Part shown: one piece after another, positions 1 to 9,021 of the stretch
Layout: the number at the start of each line of letters is the position of its first letter
Numbering within the stretch: position 1 is the stretch's first letter
Assembly: GCA_025055975.1 (NCBI GenBank)
Contig: JANWWM010000046.1
Location: 1-59,479, forward strand
From: Chloroherpetonaceae bacterium
GTDB lineage: Bacteria > Bacteroidota > Chlorobiia > Chlorobiales > Thermochlorobacteraceae
Direction of reading: 5' to 3'
Length of the DNA: 59,479 nucleotides
Program-made: the position numbers and the translations under genes
The notes under the pieces: model-generated
The model's database searches: none
What the model was told of the DNA's origin: nothing
The model's input: the letters and a program-made list of their open reading frames with translations, nothing else

Positions 1-27
1 GGTTGCTCCGCTTCGCTCCGTTCAGAC
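1..27. repeat. Partial copy of the dispersed repeat at the window edge
   Basis: The first bases contain CTCCGCTTCGCTCCGTTCAGA, which matches the longer copy at 9412-9450. The copy is cut by the window start and lies just past the stop of the YceI gene, as other copies lie between genes. Confidence 0.55.
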
Positions 28-45
28 GCGAGGCTATTCGGCGCG

Positions 46-630
46 TCAGGATTTCTTGACGAGCTCGATGTTGGCGGAAAAATTGACGATTTCGCCCACG
101 AGCAAGCCGCCCGCTTCGAGCGTTTTGTTCCAAGTCAGCCCGAAATCCGTCCGATTGATCGCGCCCGTAACTTTGAAGGCGCTGACGGAATGTCCCCAAG
201 GGCTTTTCGCCATGCCTTTGAAAATCACATCGAGCTCGACGGGCTTGGTAACGCCGCGCATCGTGAGGTCGCCCGCGAGCTTATACCTGTTGCCCTCGAC
301 TTTCTTGAACGATTTGCTCTTGAACGTGATGGCGGGAAACTTGGCGACATCGAAGAAATCGGGCGAGCGCAAGTGCCCGTCGCGCTTGTCGTCGTCGGTG
401 TCGATGCTCGCGGCGTCAATGGTGAGCGACACGTCGGCATCGACGAAGTCGTCGCTCTTGGCTTTGAGTTCGCCCTCGAACTTTTTGAACCTTCCCGTCG
501 CTTCGGACACGACGAGGTGCGAAACGCTGAACGAAATGTCGGAATGCGAACCGTCAATCGTCCAAACGGTTTGCGCCAAGGCGCTTTTGGCGACGAAGAC
601 GGCGACGATGAGCGAAAGAAGCGATTTCAT
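46..630 (-). CDS. YceI family periplasmic protein
   Basis: The 194-residue protein starts with a signal peptide (residues 1-19, Lys-Ser then a hydrophobic run ending ALA before QT) and continues as one YceI lipocalin-like beta-barrel. Typical YceI signs are TWTIDxxHS-like VWTIDGSHSDISFSV at the mature N-terminus, DGHLRSPDFFD in the middle, and TRTDFGLTWN-like NRTDFGLTWN near the end. Family members bind long isoprenoid or amphiphilic molecules in the periplasm; the ligand here is unknown. It is divergent from the CNNM/CBS gene and appears to be monocistronic. The family call is firm, the ligand is not inferred. Confidence 0.92.
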   Translation of the reverse strand: MKSLLSLIVAVFVAKSALAQTVWTIDGSHSDISFSVSHLVVSEATGRFKKFEGELKAKSDDFVDADVSLTIDAASIDTDDDKRDGHLRSPDFFDVAKFPAITFKSKSFKKVEGNRYKLAGDLTMRGVTKPVELDVIFKGMAKSPWGHSVSAFKVTGAINRTDFGLTWNKTLEAGGLLVGEIVNFSANIELVKKS

Positions 631-736
631 TGTGGCAATCGTTTGAGTTTGGTTGAAAGACGTCGAACTTGACGATTCGCGTTACAACATCTATTTGCAA
701 AACGTTCCGTTGCGAAAATGTTTCGAGCGCGTTGTT

Positions 737-744
737 TAACTTTG
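737..744 (+). promoter_or_regulatory. Possible -7 element for the CNNM/CBS gene
   Basis: TAACTTTG fits the Bacteroidota-type -7 consensus TAnnTTTG and lies 50 bases before the chosen start at 795. The nearest TTG upstream is 24 bases away instead of 19-20, so the match is incomplete. Confidence 0.3.
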
Positions 745-794
745 CGCCTTGCAAATTTGCGCCTTGTGAAAAAGAACGACGCTACGCAGGCTTG

Positions 795-2126
795 ATGGAC
801 ATAGATTTGTCGGAGTTTTTATTGAAGAGCGCGCCGCTACTCGTTTCGATTCCGATTTTGCTTCTGTTTTCCGCCTTTTTTTCCGCTAGCGAGGTCGCCT
901 TTTTTTCGCTCAATCCAAACGCGCTTGCCAATCGCGCCGCAAACGACGCGACGACGGAAAAACTGCGCTCGATGCTCGCCGCGCCGAAACGTCTGCTGGC
1001 GACGATGGTTATTGGCAACGCGCTCTCCAACGCGGGAGTCGCCATCGTGGCGATAAACTTCGCGGAGCGTTTGGCGGAAACGTTCGCGTTCTCGCTTCCA
1101 ATCGCGCTCTCGTTGGAGGTCGTCGTCGTCGCGCTGCTCGTCTTGGTCTTTGGGGAAATCGCGCCCAAAACGTTCGCGGCGAAACGCGCCGAAGAAGTGG
1201 CAAGGCGCGCCGCGCGCTTCGTGAATTTTTTTCAAATTCTCTTCTACCCCTTTTCCGAAGCGGCGATTCAACTTTCGAGACTTTTGGAAGCGCTCCTGAT
1301 TCAGCTCAAATTGCAATGGCGCGGCAAAAAGGAGTTTTCCGACGAGGAAATTCAAGTCATCGCCGAACTCGGCATTGAGCGCGCCAACTTGGAACAGACC
1401 GAAAAGCGCCTCATCGACAGCATCTTGAACTTCCGCGAAAAGCCCGTCCGCAAGGCGATGACGCCGCGCACCGACATCGTCGCCATCGATGTCGAAACGT
1501 CCATTCAAGAAGCCATCGACCTCGTCGTCAAAACCAAACGCTCGCGCCTGCCGCTCTACGAGGGAAGTCTCGACAACGTTCTGGGCGTGATTTACGCCAA
1601 AGACTTGGTCAGGCACATGAATTCGAGGAAAAAGTTCGACAAAGAACAGTGGCTCAAAATCGCTCGTCAGCCCATCTTCGTGCCCGAAACGCAACGCTTG
1701 GACAGCGTGCTGCGCGAGTTTCAGAGGGCGCGAATGCACTTGGCGATCGTCGTCGATGAATACGGCGGCACGGCGGGCATCGTAACGCTTGAAGACGTCA
1801 TCGAGGAAATCGTCGGCGAGCTTTCTCCCGCGCCCAAAACCGAAGAGCCGACGCACAAGGTTTTGAGCGACGGCGCGCATTGGTTCGACGCGAGCATTCC
1901 GCTCGAAGAAGCCAGCGAAATTTTGGGCAAGCCGCTCGCCTGCTTTCACGGGCAAGACGAGCCGAACTACGACACGCTGGGCGGATTCATTCTGCACTTT
2001 GCGGGCGAAATTCCCGACGAAAAACAGCGCGTCCGCCACGCCGACTTGGAATTCGAAATCGAAAAACTCGACGGCAACCGCATTTTGAGCGTCATTGTTC
2101 GACCCGCGTCGCCAACGCAATCATAG
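795..2126 (+). CDS. CNNM/CBS-domain membrane protein (hemolysin C / CorC / GldE-like)
   Basis: A 443-residue protein with the standard order of this family: an N-terminal CNNM (DUF21) membrane domain of three to four helices (about 1-190, containing FFSASEVAFFSL), a pair of CBS domains (about 205-335, with MTPRTDIVAID and VDEYGGTAGIVTLEDVIEEIVGE), and a C-terminal CorC/HlyC domain. Relatives bind adenine nucleotides in the CBS pair and have been linked to divalent cation export; GldE of gliding Bacteroidota is a relative. The reading frame stays open upstream to 669, but I chose the ATG at 795 because the extra 42 residues are Cys-rich and unlike the family and overlap the promoter region. 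The downstream gene starts 3 bases after the stop. Confidence 0.9.
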   Translation: MDIDLSEFLLKSAPLLVSIPILLLFSAFFSASEVAFFSLNPNALANRAANDATTEKLRSMLAAPKRLLATMVIGNALSNAGVAIVAINFAERLAETFAFSLPIALSLEVVVVALLVLVFGEIAPKTFAAKRAEEVARRAARFVNFFQILFYPFSEAAIQLSRLLEALLIQLKLQWRGKKEFSDEEIQVIAELGIERANLEQTEKRLIDSILNFREKPVRKAMTPRTDIVAIDVETSIQEAIDLVVKTKRSRLPLYEGSLDNVLGVIYAKDLVRHMNSRKKFDKEQWLKIARQPIFVPETQRLDSVLREFQRARMHLAIVVDEYGGTAGIVTLEDVIEEIVGELSPAPKTEEPTHKVLSDGAHWFDASIPLEEASEILGKPLACFHGQDEPNYDTLGGFILHFAGEIPDEKQRVRHADLEFEIEKLDGNRILSVIVRPASPTQS

Positions 2127-2129
2127 ACG

Positions 2130-2555
2130 ATGAAAAAAACGGCGCGTTTGCCGCTTCTCGTCGGAGCGATGATCTTTCCGCTCGCGCTCTGCGCGCAACA
2201 TCGCCAATCGCTCTCGCCTTTCTCGGCGCGGTTCGAAAGCCATGCGCACGCGCGCCTCGACGAGCGCAAGCAAGCCATTCACGACGCGGATAGGTGGCTC
2301 GCTTCCGACAAGGTCAAGCACCTCTCGGTCTCGTTCGCTCTGGCGCTGCTTGGCAAAGCGACGGCGAAGCAAGCCTTGAAGTTCGACCGCGCCGCCTCGA
2401 CCGCTAGCGCCACGGGCGCGACGCTCTTCGTCGGATTCGCAAAGGAAGTCATCGATGACCTCGACTCGAACAACATTTTCAGCCTCAAAGACCTCGCCGC
2501 CGATTTGCTCGGCGTTCTTTTGGCGCTGGCGCTGATGTCGCTCGCGTTCTACTGA
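2130..2555 (+). CDS. YfiM-like (DUF2279-type) membrane-associated protein
   Basis: A 141-residue protein with a signal peptide (1-22, ending ALCAQ), a DADRWLASDKVKHLSVSFA segment, and a C-terminal half with KEVIDDLDSNNIFSLKDLAADLLG followed by a hydrophobic helix. The pattern of D-K-x2-H near the start and K-E-x2-D...D-x2-A-D-x2-G near the end is what YfiM/DUF2279 and VanZ-like proteins show. Its role is not known. It starts 3 bases after the CNNM/CBS stop, so the two are almost certainly cotranscribed. Confidence 0.6.
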   Translation: MKKTARLPLLVGAMIFPLALCAQHRQSLSPFSARFESHAHARLDERKQAIHDADRWLASDKVKHLSVSFALALLGKATAKQALKFDRAASTASATGATLFVGFAKEVIDDLDSNNIFSLKDLAADLLGVLLALALMSLAFY

Positions 2556-2612
2556 TTGAATCGGCTTTTGCGTATTTTCCGCGACGCATCGACGACATAA
2601 GGCGAAACGACA

Positions 2613-3671
2613 ATGCGAGACTTCGAATGCGAAGGCGTCATTCACGTCCACTCCATCTATTCCGACGGAAGCGGCACGATTGAAGAAATTATGCAAGCGG
2701 CGACGGAACTTGGGCTTGATTTCGTCATCGTTACCGACCACAACACGCTCAAGGCGCGCGCCGACGGCTACGAAGGCTATTACTTCAACGACCAGCGTCA
2801 TCTGACGCTCTGCCTGATTTCCTACGAAGCAAACGACATCTACGACCAAAACCACTACCTTGCGCTCGGCGTGTCGAAGACCGTCCACAAGCGCAAGCCC
2901 GCGTCCGACTACGTGGAAGCCGTGCGCGAAGCGGGAGGCTTTGGCGTCATCGCTCATCCGCACGAGCGACGCGAAGCCTTCGAAAAATATCCGCCATTTC
3001 CTTGGACGGAGTGGAGCGCGAACTTCGACGGCATCGAGATTTGGAATCAAATGTCGGAGTGGGCGGAAGGCTGGAAGCCCGAAAATCGCTTTCGGCGCGT
3101 CTTTCACCCGCTTGCCTCCGTAACCGCCCCGCCCAAAGAAACGCTGGAACTGTGGGACAAGGTCAACCAAGAGCGCAAGGTCATCGCCATCGGGGGCGTT
3201 GACGCGCACGCGCATGAATTCAACCTGCTTGGACTGACGATAAAAATTTTTCCCTACAAGGTCTGTTTCCGCTCGATTCGGACGCATGCGCTGCTGCGCG
3301 AACCCATCGACGCGACGCAGCCCATCGAGCAAGAGCGCGAGAAAATTTACGAAGCCTTGCGCGAGGGTCGCTCGTTCATTTCAAACTCGTATCTTGGCGC
3401 GGCAAAAGGTTTTCGATTTTGGGCGACGCGAGGCGCGGAGACGATCGAGATGGGCGACGCGGTTTGGCGCTCCGACGAGCCGATTCGCTTTCAAGCAATC
3501 GCGCCGAGAGAATGCGCCATTCGCTTGATTCGCAACGGCAGAATCGAAGCGGAGCGGCAAGGCGACCGCCTCGATGTTGCGACGAGCGAAGCGGGCGTTT
3601 ATCGCGTGGAATGTCATCTCAACCAAAAAGCGTGGATCTTCTCAAACGCCATTCGCGTCGTGGCGACATAG
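2613..3671 (+). CDS. PHP-domain metal-dependent hydrolase (CehA/McbA-like)
   Basis: A 352-residue cytoplasmic protein. The PHP metal-binding residues are visible: HVHSIYSDGS (His11, His13), VTDHNTL (Asp42, His43), an AHPHERR motif about residue 115, and GGVDAHAHE about residue 195. After the catalytic part (about 1-250) comes a short beta-rich domain with Ig-like strands (DEPIRFQAIAPRECAIRLIRNG). PHP proteins hydrolyse phosphoesters; this sub-type belongs with the CehA/McbA-like hydrolases whose substrates are mostly unknown. It is followed after 16 bases by the FAD oxidoreductase gene. No clear Bacteroidota-type promoter was seen in the 57-base gap before it. Confidence 0.85.
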   Translation: MRDFECEGVIHVHSIYSDGSGTIEEIMQAATELGLDFVIVTDHNTLKARADGYEGYYFNDQRHLTLCLISYEANDIYDQNHYLALGVSKTVHKRKPASDYVEAVREAGGFGVIAHPHERREAFEKYPPFPWTEWSANFDGIEIWNQMSEWAEGWKPENRFRRVFHPLASVTAPPKETLELWDKVNQERKVIAIGGVDAHAHEFNLLGLTIKIFPYKVCFRSIRTHALLREPIDATQPIEQEREKIYEALREGRSFISNSYLGAAKGFRFWATRGAETIEMGDAVWRSDEPIRFQAIAPRECAIRLIRNGRIEAERQGDRLDVATSEAGVYRVECHLNQKAWIFSNAIRVVAT

Positions 3672-3687
3672 AAACGGCGCGACGAAA

Positions 3688-4677
3688 ATGAAACCCAAAT
3701 CCGTTCTCGTCGTCGGCGCGGGCATTTCAGGCTTGATGGCGGCGACGATCTTGAAAGAAAACGGCGTCGCCGTGACGGTGCTCGACAAGGGGCGCGGCGC
3801 GGGGGGACGAACCTCGACGCGACGCATTGAAATGGATCACGCCATAGCGCGCTTCGACCACGGCGCGCAATACTTCACCGTGAGCGACGAGCGATTCGCC
3901 AAGTATGTCGAGCGTTGGCTCGCGCTTGGCATCGTCAAACCCCTTGGCGAAACGTTCATTCGCGAAAACGGCGAGCCTGAATGGAGCGAAGAAACGCGCT
4001 ACATCGGCGCGACGGGAATGAACGCCATCGCAAAATACCTCGCCGAGTCGGTGCGAGCGTTCTTCTCGACGCGCGTCGTGAAACTTTCTTGCGACGGAAA
4101 ATGGACGGTCGAGACCGACGCGGGAAAAACGTTTTCGGCGGACGCGCTCGTGCTGTCGCCTCCCGTTCCGCAATCGCTCGAACTGCTTGCCGCCTCGCGC
4201 ATCGCGCTCCCCGCCGACGTGGAAAAAGAATTGCAAAGCATCGACTACCACTCGTGCATCGCCGCTCTGATGCTCTTCGATGGCATTGAGCCGATTCTGC
4301 CGCGTTGCGGCATCTGGTTTCAAGGCGAGCCAATCGCGTTTGCGTGCGACAATTTGCGCAAAGGCATCTCGTCCGTGCCAACCCTGACGATTCACGCCGG
4401 ACCGCTTTTCAGCGCGGCTCATTGGGAAATGTCGGATTCGGTCATCATCGAGCAAATGCTACGGCTTCTCGCCGATTGGGTGCGCTCGCCCGTCAAGCAT
4501 TGGCAAGCGCATCGATGGCGCTATGCGTTTGCGCGAACCGTGTTGGACAAGCCATTCGTGATGTTGGATTCGCCCGCGCCGCTTCTCTTCATCGGCGATG
4601 GCTTCGTCGCCCCGCGCATTGAAGGCGCGGCGATTTCGGGCATCTCCGCCGCAACCGCCCTGCTTGAACGCCTCTGA
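3688..4677 (+). CDS. Renalase-like FAD-dependent oxidoreductase (amine oxidase fold)
   Basis: A 330-residue flavoprotein. The N-terminus has the dinucleotide-binding fold VLVVGAGISGLMAA followed by an acidic strand end (VLDKGRGAGGRTSTRR), then FDHGAQYFTV, the signature of the renalase-like branch. The C-terminus has LFIGDGFVAPRIEGAAISG, which contacts the flavin. The reading frame is open from 3574 but the first 38 residues overlap the PHP gene; the ATG at 3688 puts the GxGxxG at residue 10, as expected. Relatives oxidise aberrant dihydro-NAD(P) isomers or act on unknown substrates. It sits in a tight cluster, 2 bases ahead of the RmlD-like gene. Confidence 0.85.
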   Translation: MKPKSVLVVGAGISGLMAATILKENGVAVTVLDKGRGAGGRTSTRRIEMDHAIARFDHGAQYFTVSDERFAKYVERWLALGIVKPLGETFIRENGEPEWSEETRYIGATGMNAIAKYLAESVRAFFSTRVVKLSCDGKWTVETDAGKTFSADALVLSPPVPQSLELLAASRIALPADVEKELQSIDYHSCIAALMLFDGIEPILPRCGIWFQGEPIAFACDNLRKGISSVPTLTIHAGPLFSAAHWEMSDSVIIEQMLRLLADWVRSPVKHWQAHRWRYAFARTVLDKPFVMLDSPAPLLFIGDGFVAPRIEGAAISGISAATALLERL

Positions 4678-4679
4678 AA

Positions 4680-5582
4680 ATGAAGATTCTGCTCACGGGA
4701 GCCAGCGGCTTGCTCGGCGGAAATTGCCTTGCGCGATTTTCCGCGAACAAAAGCGTTCAACTCTTCGCCACTCATCGAGACCCCGCGTTCATCGCGCCCG
4801 ACAAGTTTTCCAACGGGCAAAAAACCTTCGCGCTCGATTTGACCGACGAAACGAGCGTATGGAACGTCGTCTCGACGATTCAGCCCAACGTCATCGTTCA
4901 CGCGGCGGCGCATGCCGACACGTCGTTCTGCGAATGGAATCGAGCCGCCGCCAAGGCGCTCAACCTCGATGCCACGAAGACGCTCGCAACCCTCGCCGAG
5001 ATGTTCGGCGCAAGGTTCATTTTCATTTCCACCGACCTCGTCTTCGACGGAACGAAAGGCGATTACGACGAAACCGATTCGCCAAATCCCATCAGTTACT
5101 ACGGCGAGACCAAAGCCGAAGCCGAATCGCTCGTGAGAAAACTCGTCGGAAATCACGTGATTCTGCGCGCGCCGTTGCTTTTGGGAGTTTCGCCGCGCGG
5201 CAATCGAAGCGCAAACGAGAAGTTGACGAAGGAACTTTTGGCGGGCAGAAGGGTCAAACTCTTTTTTGACGAATATCGAACGCCGATTTCCGCCGACGCG
5301 CTTGCGAAAATCATTGAGGAGTTTGCGATTGGAACGCTATCCGAAATCACGGGACTTTTTCACGCGGGCGGCAGAGAAAAACTTTCGCGCGAGGAATTGG
5401 GCAGAAAAATCGCGCGCCGTTTCAAGTTAGATGAAGGCTTGATAGAGGCGGTGGCTTTGGAAAGCGTCGCGTCGTCGCCTCCGCGTCCGCGAGACGTGAG
5501 CCTAAACAGCGCCAAGCTGCATTCGCTTTTGCCGCATTCGCTTCCGACGATCGACGAATCGCTCAACGCTCTTCCCGAATGA
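4680..5582 (+). CDS. RmlD-like NAD(P)-dependent sugar-nucleotide reductase (SDR family)
   Basis: A 300-residue extended short-chain dehydrogenase. It shows the glycine motif TGASGLLGG (residues 6-14), ISTDLVFDG (about 116-124) and the catalytic Tyr141-x3-Lys145 in SYYGETKAE. This is the arrangement of dTDP-4-dehydrorhamnose reductase and of MAT2B-like proteins. No rmlA, rmlB or rmlC is nearby, so an RmlD role in dTDP-rhamnose synthesis is only possible. It starts 2 bases after the FAD oxidoreductase stop and converges with the next gene, overlapping it by 20 bases. Confidence 0.8.
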   Translation: MKILLTGASGLLGGNCLARFSANKSVQLFATHRDPAFIAPDKFSNGQKTFALDLTDETSVWNVVSTIQPNVIVHAAAHADTSFCEWNRAAAKALNLDATKTLATLAEMFGARFIFISTDLVFDGTKGDYDETDSPNPISYYGETKAEAESLVRKLVGNHVILRAPLLLGVSPRGNRSANEKLTKELLAGRRVKLFFDEYRTPISADALAKIIEEFAIGTLSEITGLFHAGGREKLSREELGRKIARRFKLDEGLIEAVALESVASSPPRPRDVSLNSAKLHSLLPHSLPTIDESLNALPE

Positions 5583-5862
5583 TGATGTTGAACTCGTCTT
5601 CGGAGTTGATGATTTTGAAGTCGTCGCCCATATCCTTGATGAAGAGTTGAATGCCGTCGAAGGTCAGCTCGCGGGCGTCATCGGCGAACGCCGCGTCGGG
5701 ACTGGATTTGATGAGTTCGCCCACCTGCGCTTTGAGCGCCTCGAAAAACTTCGGATTGACGGCGAGGGCGACGACGAGTTTTTGATTCGCCGCGTCAAAA
5801 TACGCCTCGATGTTTTGCTCTTGAACGAGCGATTCCGAAAGATTGAGATTGAGTTTTTGCAT
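5563..5862 (-). CDS. Small hypothetical protein
   Basis: A 99-residue acidic protein that I do not recognise. It has an amphipathic N-terminus (MQKLNLNLSESLVQEQNIEAYF), a strand-helix pattern and an acidic C-terminus (INSEDEFNIIIREER), and no signal peptide or membrane helix. The frame continues upstream to 5979, but that extension is Arg/Cys-rich and overlaps the DoxX promoter region, so the ATG at 5862 is preferred. Its last 20 bases overlap the end of the RmlD-like gene on the other strand. Codon use resembles its neighbours, which supports a real gene. Confidence 0.6.
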   Translation of the reverse strand: MQKLNLNLSESLVQEQNIEAYFDAANQKLVVALAVNPKFFEALKAQVGELIKSSPDAAFADDARELTFDGIQLFIKDMGDDFKIINSEDEFNIIIREER

Positions 5863-5935
5863 TGGCGATGGCGCGTTGCGTTTGCGCGAAGTTACGCATT
5901 TTCGTCCGCGCCGCGAATCGCGCGTCTCGAAAAAC

Positions 5936-5969
5936 TTTGGAACGAATCGCGCAAATTTGCGTATCTTTT
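5936..5969 (+). promoter_or_regulatory. Possible Bacteroidota-type promoter for the DoxX gene
   Basis: TTTG (5936-5939) is followed after 22 bases by TATCTTTTG, close to TAnnTTTG but with one extra T. The spacing is 2-3 bases longer than the better matches in this window, so this is a weaker call. Confidence 0.35.
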
Positions 5970-6002
5970 GGCAGTTCAACGTTTGAGAGAGGAGAAGTAA
6001 AA

Positions 6003-6524
6003 ATGAACATTGTCAAACCTTTGCCCGAAACGTTTCGTTGGGATTTCAAATACTTCCAACGCCATCCTCTGCAAACGCTCTTCGTCGTCGTCGTTCTCGC
6101 CATTCGCTATTTCTTCGCCGTTTTTTTCATCTATGGTTTTTGGCACAAATTGGTCAAGGAGTGGATGTGGACGGACGTGATGAAGCGACACTTTGAACAA
6201 CGCCTTTCCGAAATTCCCGCCGATTCCTTCCAAGCCGCGTATCTCCAACATTTTGCGATTCCCTTCTATGTGCCCATCGCATATGTCGTTACGATTGGCG
6301 AACTCATCATCGGCTTGGGACTGATTTTTGGCGTGGCGACGCGCGCCAACGCGGCGTTTGGGTTGTTTATGCTTCTGAACTTCGCGGCGGGCGCGTTCTA
6401 CAACGTTTGGATCGTGATTCTCTCCGCGATGGCGATTCTGATGATGTTCTTTCCAACAGGTCATTGGTTGGGATTCGACAAGCGATTGAGCGAAAGATAT
6501 CCCAACTCGTTTTGGTTCAAATAA
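6003..6524 (+). CDS. DoxX family membrane protein
   Basis: A 173-residue protein with four hydrophobic helices (about residues 22-47, 82-105, 108-130 and 132-152). The [14 protein letters not shown] segment in helix 1 and the loop [17 protein letters not shown] are typical of DoxX/DoxD-like proteins. The ATG at 6003 follows GAGAGGAGAAG at a good ribosome-binding distance; the longer frame from 5862 reads through promoter-like sequence. DoxX homologues are small quinone-linked or redox-associated membrane proteins, often of unknown substrate. It is followed after 20 bases by PEP carboxykinase and may share its transcript. Confidence 0.85.
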   Translation: MNIVKPLPETFRWDFKYFQRHPLQTLFVVVVLAIRYFFAVFFIYGFWHKLVKEWMWTDVMKRHFEQRLSEIPADSFQAAYLQHFAIPFYVPIAYVVTIGELIIGLGLIFGVATRANAAFGLFMLLNFAAGAFYNVWIVILSAMAILMMFFPTGHWLGFDKRLSERYPNSFWFK

Positions 6525-6544
6525 CGCAGCAAGGAGTAACAGCT

Positions 6545-8431
6545 ATGGTGGAAACAGCAGTTGACATCGCCGTGCCGAGTTACGTGCGGCACAAGGAGTT
6601 CAAGTCGTGGCTGAACGAAGTGGTCGAACTTTGCAAGCCCGACGACGTGCGCTTTTGCGACGGTTCGCAAGAAGAATACGACGAGCTGTGCGAGTTGATG
6701 GTTCGCGCAGGCACGTTCAAGCGACTGAATCCCGAAAAGCGCCCGAATTGCTTTTTGGCGTGGTCTGACCCCAGCGACGTGGCGCGCGTCGAGGATAGAA
6801 CCTTCGTTTGTTCGCTTCGCAAGCAAGACGCGGGACCGACGAACAACTGGGTCGACCCCAAAGAAATGAAAGCGACGCTAACGGCGCTCTACGATGGCTC
6901 AATGCGCGGCAGAACGCTCTATGTGATTCCCTACAGCATGGGACCCATCGGCTCGCCCATTTCGCAAATCGGCATTCAACTGACGGATTCGCCCTACGTG
7001 GTCGTGAATATGAAAATCATGACGCGAATGGGGCGCAAGGTGTGGGACGCATTGGGCGAAAATGGCAACTTCGTCAAATGCTTGCATAGCGTTGGCGCGC
7101 CGCTTCAGCCAGGGCAAAAAGACGTGCCGTGGCCGTGCAATCCGAAGGTCAAATACATCGTGCATTTCCCCGAAGAGCGCCTGATTTGGTCTTACGGTTC
7201 GGGCTACGGCGGCAACGCGCTGTTGGGCAAAAAGTGTTTCTCGCTCCGCATCGCGTCGGTGATGGGGCGCGACGAAGGCTGGCTTGCCGAGCACATGCTC
7301 ATTATGGGCGTAGAATCGCCCGAAGGCGAAAAAACTTACGTGGCGGCGGCGTTTCCAAGCGCATGCGGCAAGACCAACTTCACGATGCTCATTCCGCCAA
7401 AAGAATTGAGCGGCTGGAAAGTAACGACGATTGGCGACGACATCGCTTGGATCAAGCCCGACGAGAACGGCGAACTGCGCGCCATCAATCCCGAAGCTGG
7501 CTTCTTTGGCGTTGCGCCTGGCACGTCCTACCAAACGAACCCCAATATGATGGAAGCCATCAAGCGCAACACGATTTTCACGAACGTGGCGCTCACGCCC
7601 GATGGCGACGTGTGGTGGGAAGGAATGGACGGCGACCCGCCCGCCGAATGCTTGGATTGGCAAGGGCAAAGATGGACGCCGCAAATCGCCAAAGAGACGG
7701 GCAAGACCGCCGCGCACCCCAACGCGCGCTTCACCGTGCCCGCCGCGCAATGCCCCGTGATTGACAAAGATTGGGAAAATCCAAAAGGCGTTCCGATCTC
7801 CGCGTTCATCTTCGGCGGTCGACGCGCCAGCAACGTGCCGCTCGTGTATCAAGCGTTTAACTGGAATTTCGGCGTGTATCTTGCCGCCACGATTGGCTCG
7901 GAAATGACCGCCGCCGCTTTCGGCAAGGTTGGACAGGTGCGACGCGACCCCTTTGCGATGCTTCCCTTCTGCGGCTACCACATGGGCGATTACTTCAACC
8001 ATTGGCTTCAAATCGGCAGAATGATCCACAATCCGCCGCGCATCTTCGGAGTCAACTGGTTCAGAAAAGACGAAAACGGCAAGTTCATCTGGCCCGGTTA
8101 CGGCGAAAATATGCGCGTCTTGAAGTGGATCATCGACCGCGTTAGAGGCAAAGCGTCGGCGATCGAATCGCCGCTTGGCTGGATGCCGCGCTACGAAGAC
8201 ATTGACCTTCGCGGCTTGAATCTGACCAAAGAGCAATTCAACAAGTTGATGGAAGTCGATCGCGAGGCGTGGAAGCAGGAGGTTCTCTCGCACGAAGAAC
8301 TCTTCGAGAAGCTCTATGACCGCTTGCCCAAAGAGTTCATTTTGATGCGCGAGCTGATTCTTTCAAGCCTGTGGCGCTCGCCTGAAAAGTGGGAGCTGAT
8401 TCACGAGCGTTACGCGACGGAAGAAAAGTAA
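6545..8431 (+). CDS. pckG: Phosphoenolpyruvate carboxykinase, GTP-dependent
   Basis: A 628-residue enzyme, the usual length for the GTP family (EC 4.1.1.32), which interconverts oxaloacetate plus GTP and phosphoenolpyruvate plus CO2 plus GDP. Visible signatures are the substrate loop [13 protein letters not shown], the P-loop with the reactive cysteine FPSACGKTN (about residues 270-278), GDDIAWIK with the metal-binding aspartate, [14 protein letters not shown], and a guanine-binding region with [11 protein letters not shown]-type PEPCK has a different P-loop, so the GTP assignment is clear. The start at 6545 follows AAGGAG; the longer frame from 6407 lies inside DoxX. The gene ends in front of a strong hairpin terminator. 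Confidence 0.97.
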   Translation: MVETAVDIAVPSYVRHKEFKSWLNEVVELCKPDDVRFCDGSQEEYDELCELMVRAGTFKRLNPEKRPNCFLAWSDPSDVARVEDRTFVCSLRKQDAGPTNNWVDPKEMKATLTALYDGSMRGRTLYVIPYSMGPIGSPISQIGIQLTDSPYVVVNMKIMTRMGRKVWDALGENGNFVKCLHSVGAPLQPGQKDVPWPCNPKVKYIVHFPEERLIWSYGSGYGGNALLGKKCFSLRIASVMGRDEGWLAEHMLIMGVESPEGEKTYVAAAFPSACGKTNFTMLIPPKELSGWKVTTIGDDIAWIKPDENGELRAINPEAGFFGVAPGTSYQTNPNMMEAIKRNTIFTNVALTPDGDVWWEGMDGDPPAECLDWQGQRWTPQIAKETGKTAAHPNARFTVPAAQCPVIDKDWENPKGVPISAFIFGGRRASNVPLVYQAFNWNFGVYLAATIGSEMTAAAFGKVGQVRRDPFAMLPFCGYHMGDYFNHWLQIGRMIHNPPRIFGVNWFRKDENGKFIWPGYGENMRVLKWIIDRVRGKASAIESPLGWMPRYEDIDLRGLNLTKEQFNKLMEVDREAWKQEVLSHEELFEKLYDRLPKEFILMRELILSSLWRSPEKWELIHERYATEEK

Positions 8432-8458
8432 GCGGCGACTTCAAGAACCGCAAAAAAC

Positions 8459-8499
8459 AACGCCGATGAAGCCTTTTGGCTCGTCGGCGTTTTCGTTTT
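8459..8499. terminator. Bidirectional terminator between pckG and the RidA gene
   Basis: AACGCCGATGAAGCC (8459-8473) pairs with GGCTCGTCGGCGTT (8478-8491) across a TTTT loop, with one bulge and one G-T pair. It has T-rich sequence on the right and A-rich sequence on the left, so it can serve both converging genes. Confidence 0.8.
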
Positions 8500-8501
8500 G
8501 A

Positions 8502-8969
8502 TTAAGGTTTCGCCACGCCAATCGCTTCAACTTCGACGCTCGCCGACATCGGCAATTCCGCCACGCCGACCGCGCTTCGAGCGTGCCGACCGTTTTCGCC
8601 GAAAACTTCCTGAAAAAACTCCGACGCGCCATTGGCGACGAAGGGTTGCTCCGAAAAGCCGCTCTCGCTCGCCACGAAGACGGTGAGTTTGACGATGCGC
8701 TCGATGTTTTCCACGTCGCCGACGCATGCCGCCATCGCCGCCAGCGCGTTGATGGCGCACTGACGCGCCGCCGCTTTCGCTTCCTCTTTCGTTACCGAAA
8801 GCCCAACCTTGCCTTTGCCGCCCGAAACGAGCGCGCCGTTCAGAAGCGGCAATTGACCCGACGAATAAATCAAATTGCCGACCCGAACCGCAGGCACGTA
8901 GGCGGCAAGAGGTTTCGGCGCGTCGGGCAAGGCAACGCCAAGCTCCGCAAGTTTGGCTCGTATCGACAT
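8502..8969 (-). CDS. RidA/YjgF family protein, long (about 155-residue) subtype
   Basis: A 155-residue RidA-like protein, longer than the 125-130 residues of canonical RidA. It carries NLIYSSGQLPLLNG, then QCAINALAAMAA, IVKLTVFVAS and HARSAVGVAELP, with the conserved Arg and Glu near the C-terminus (SARSAVG-type and VEVEAIG). Canonical RidA deaminates reactive enamines; the long subtype has few studied members, so the activity is inferred. The ATG at 8969 begins MSIRAKLAELGVALP, the usual start of this subtype; the 13 residues upstream come from a short tandem repeat (CGAGCAAAGC twice) and are unlikely to be translated. Confidence 0.85.
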   Translation of the reverse strand: MSIRAKLAELGVALPDAPKPLAAYVPAVRVGNLIYSSGQLPLLNGALVSGGKGKVGLSVTKEEAKAAARQCAINALAAMAACVGDVENIERIVKLTVFVASESGFSEQPFVANGASEFFQEVFGENGRHARSAVGVAELPMSASVEVEAIGVAKP

Positions 8970-9021
8970 TGACTTGATGATTTTTTTGAGCCGAGCAAAG
9001 CCGAGCAAAGAAAACCTTCGC

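Noticed and set aside
837-2120. Long minus-strand open frame opposite the CNNM/CBS gene
   Set aside because: It is the mirror of a clear family protein in GC-rich DNA, and its translation is Arg/Phe/Asp-rich with no domain.
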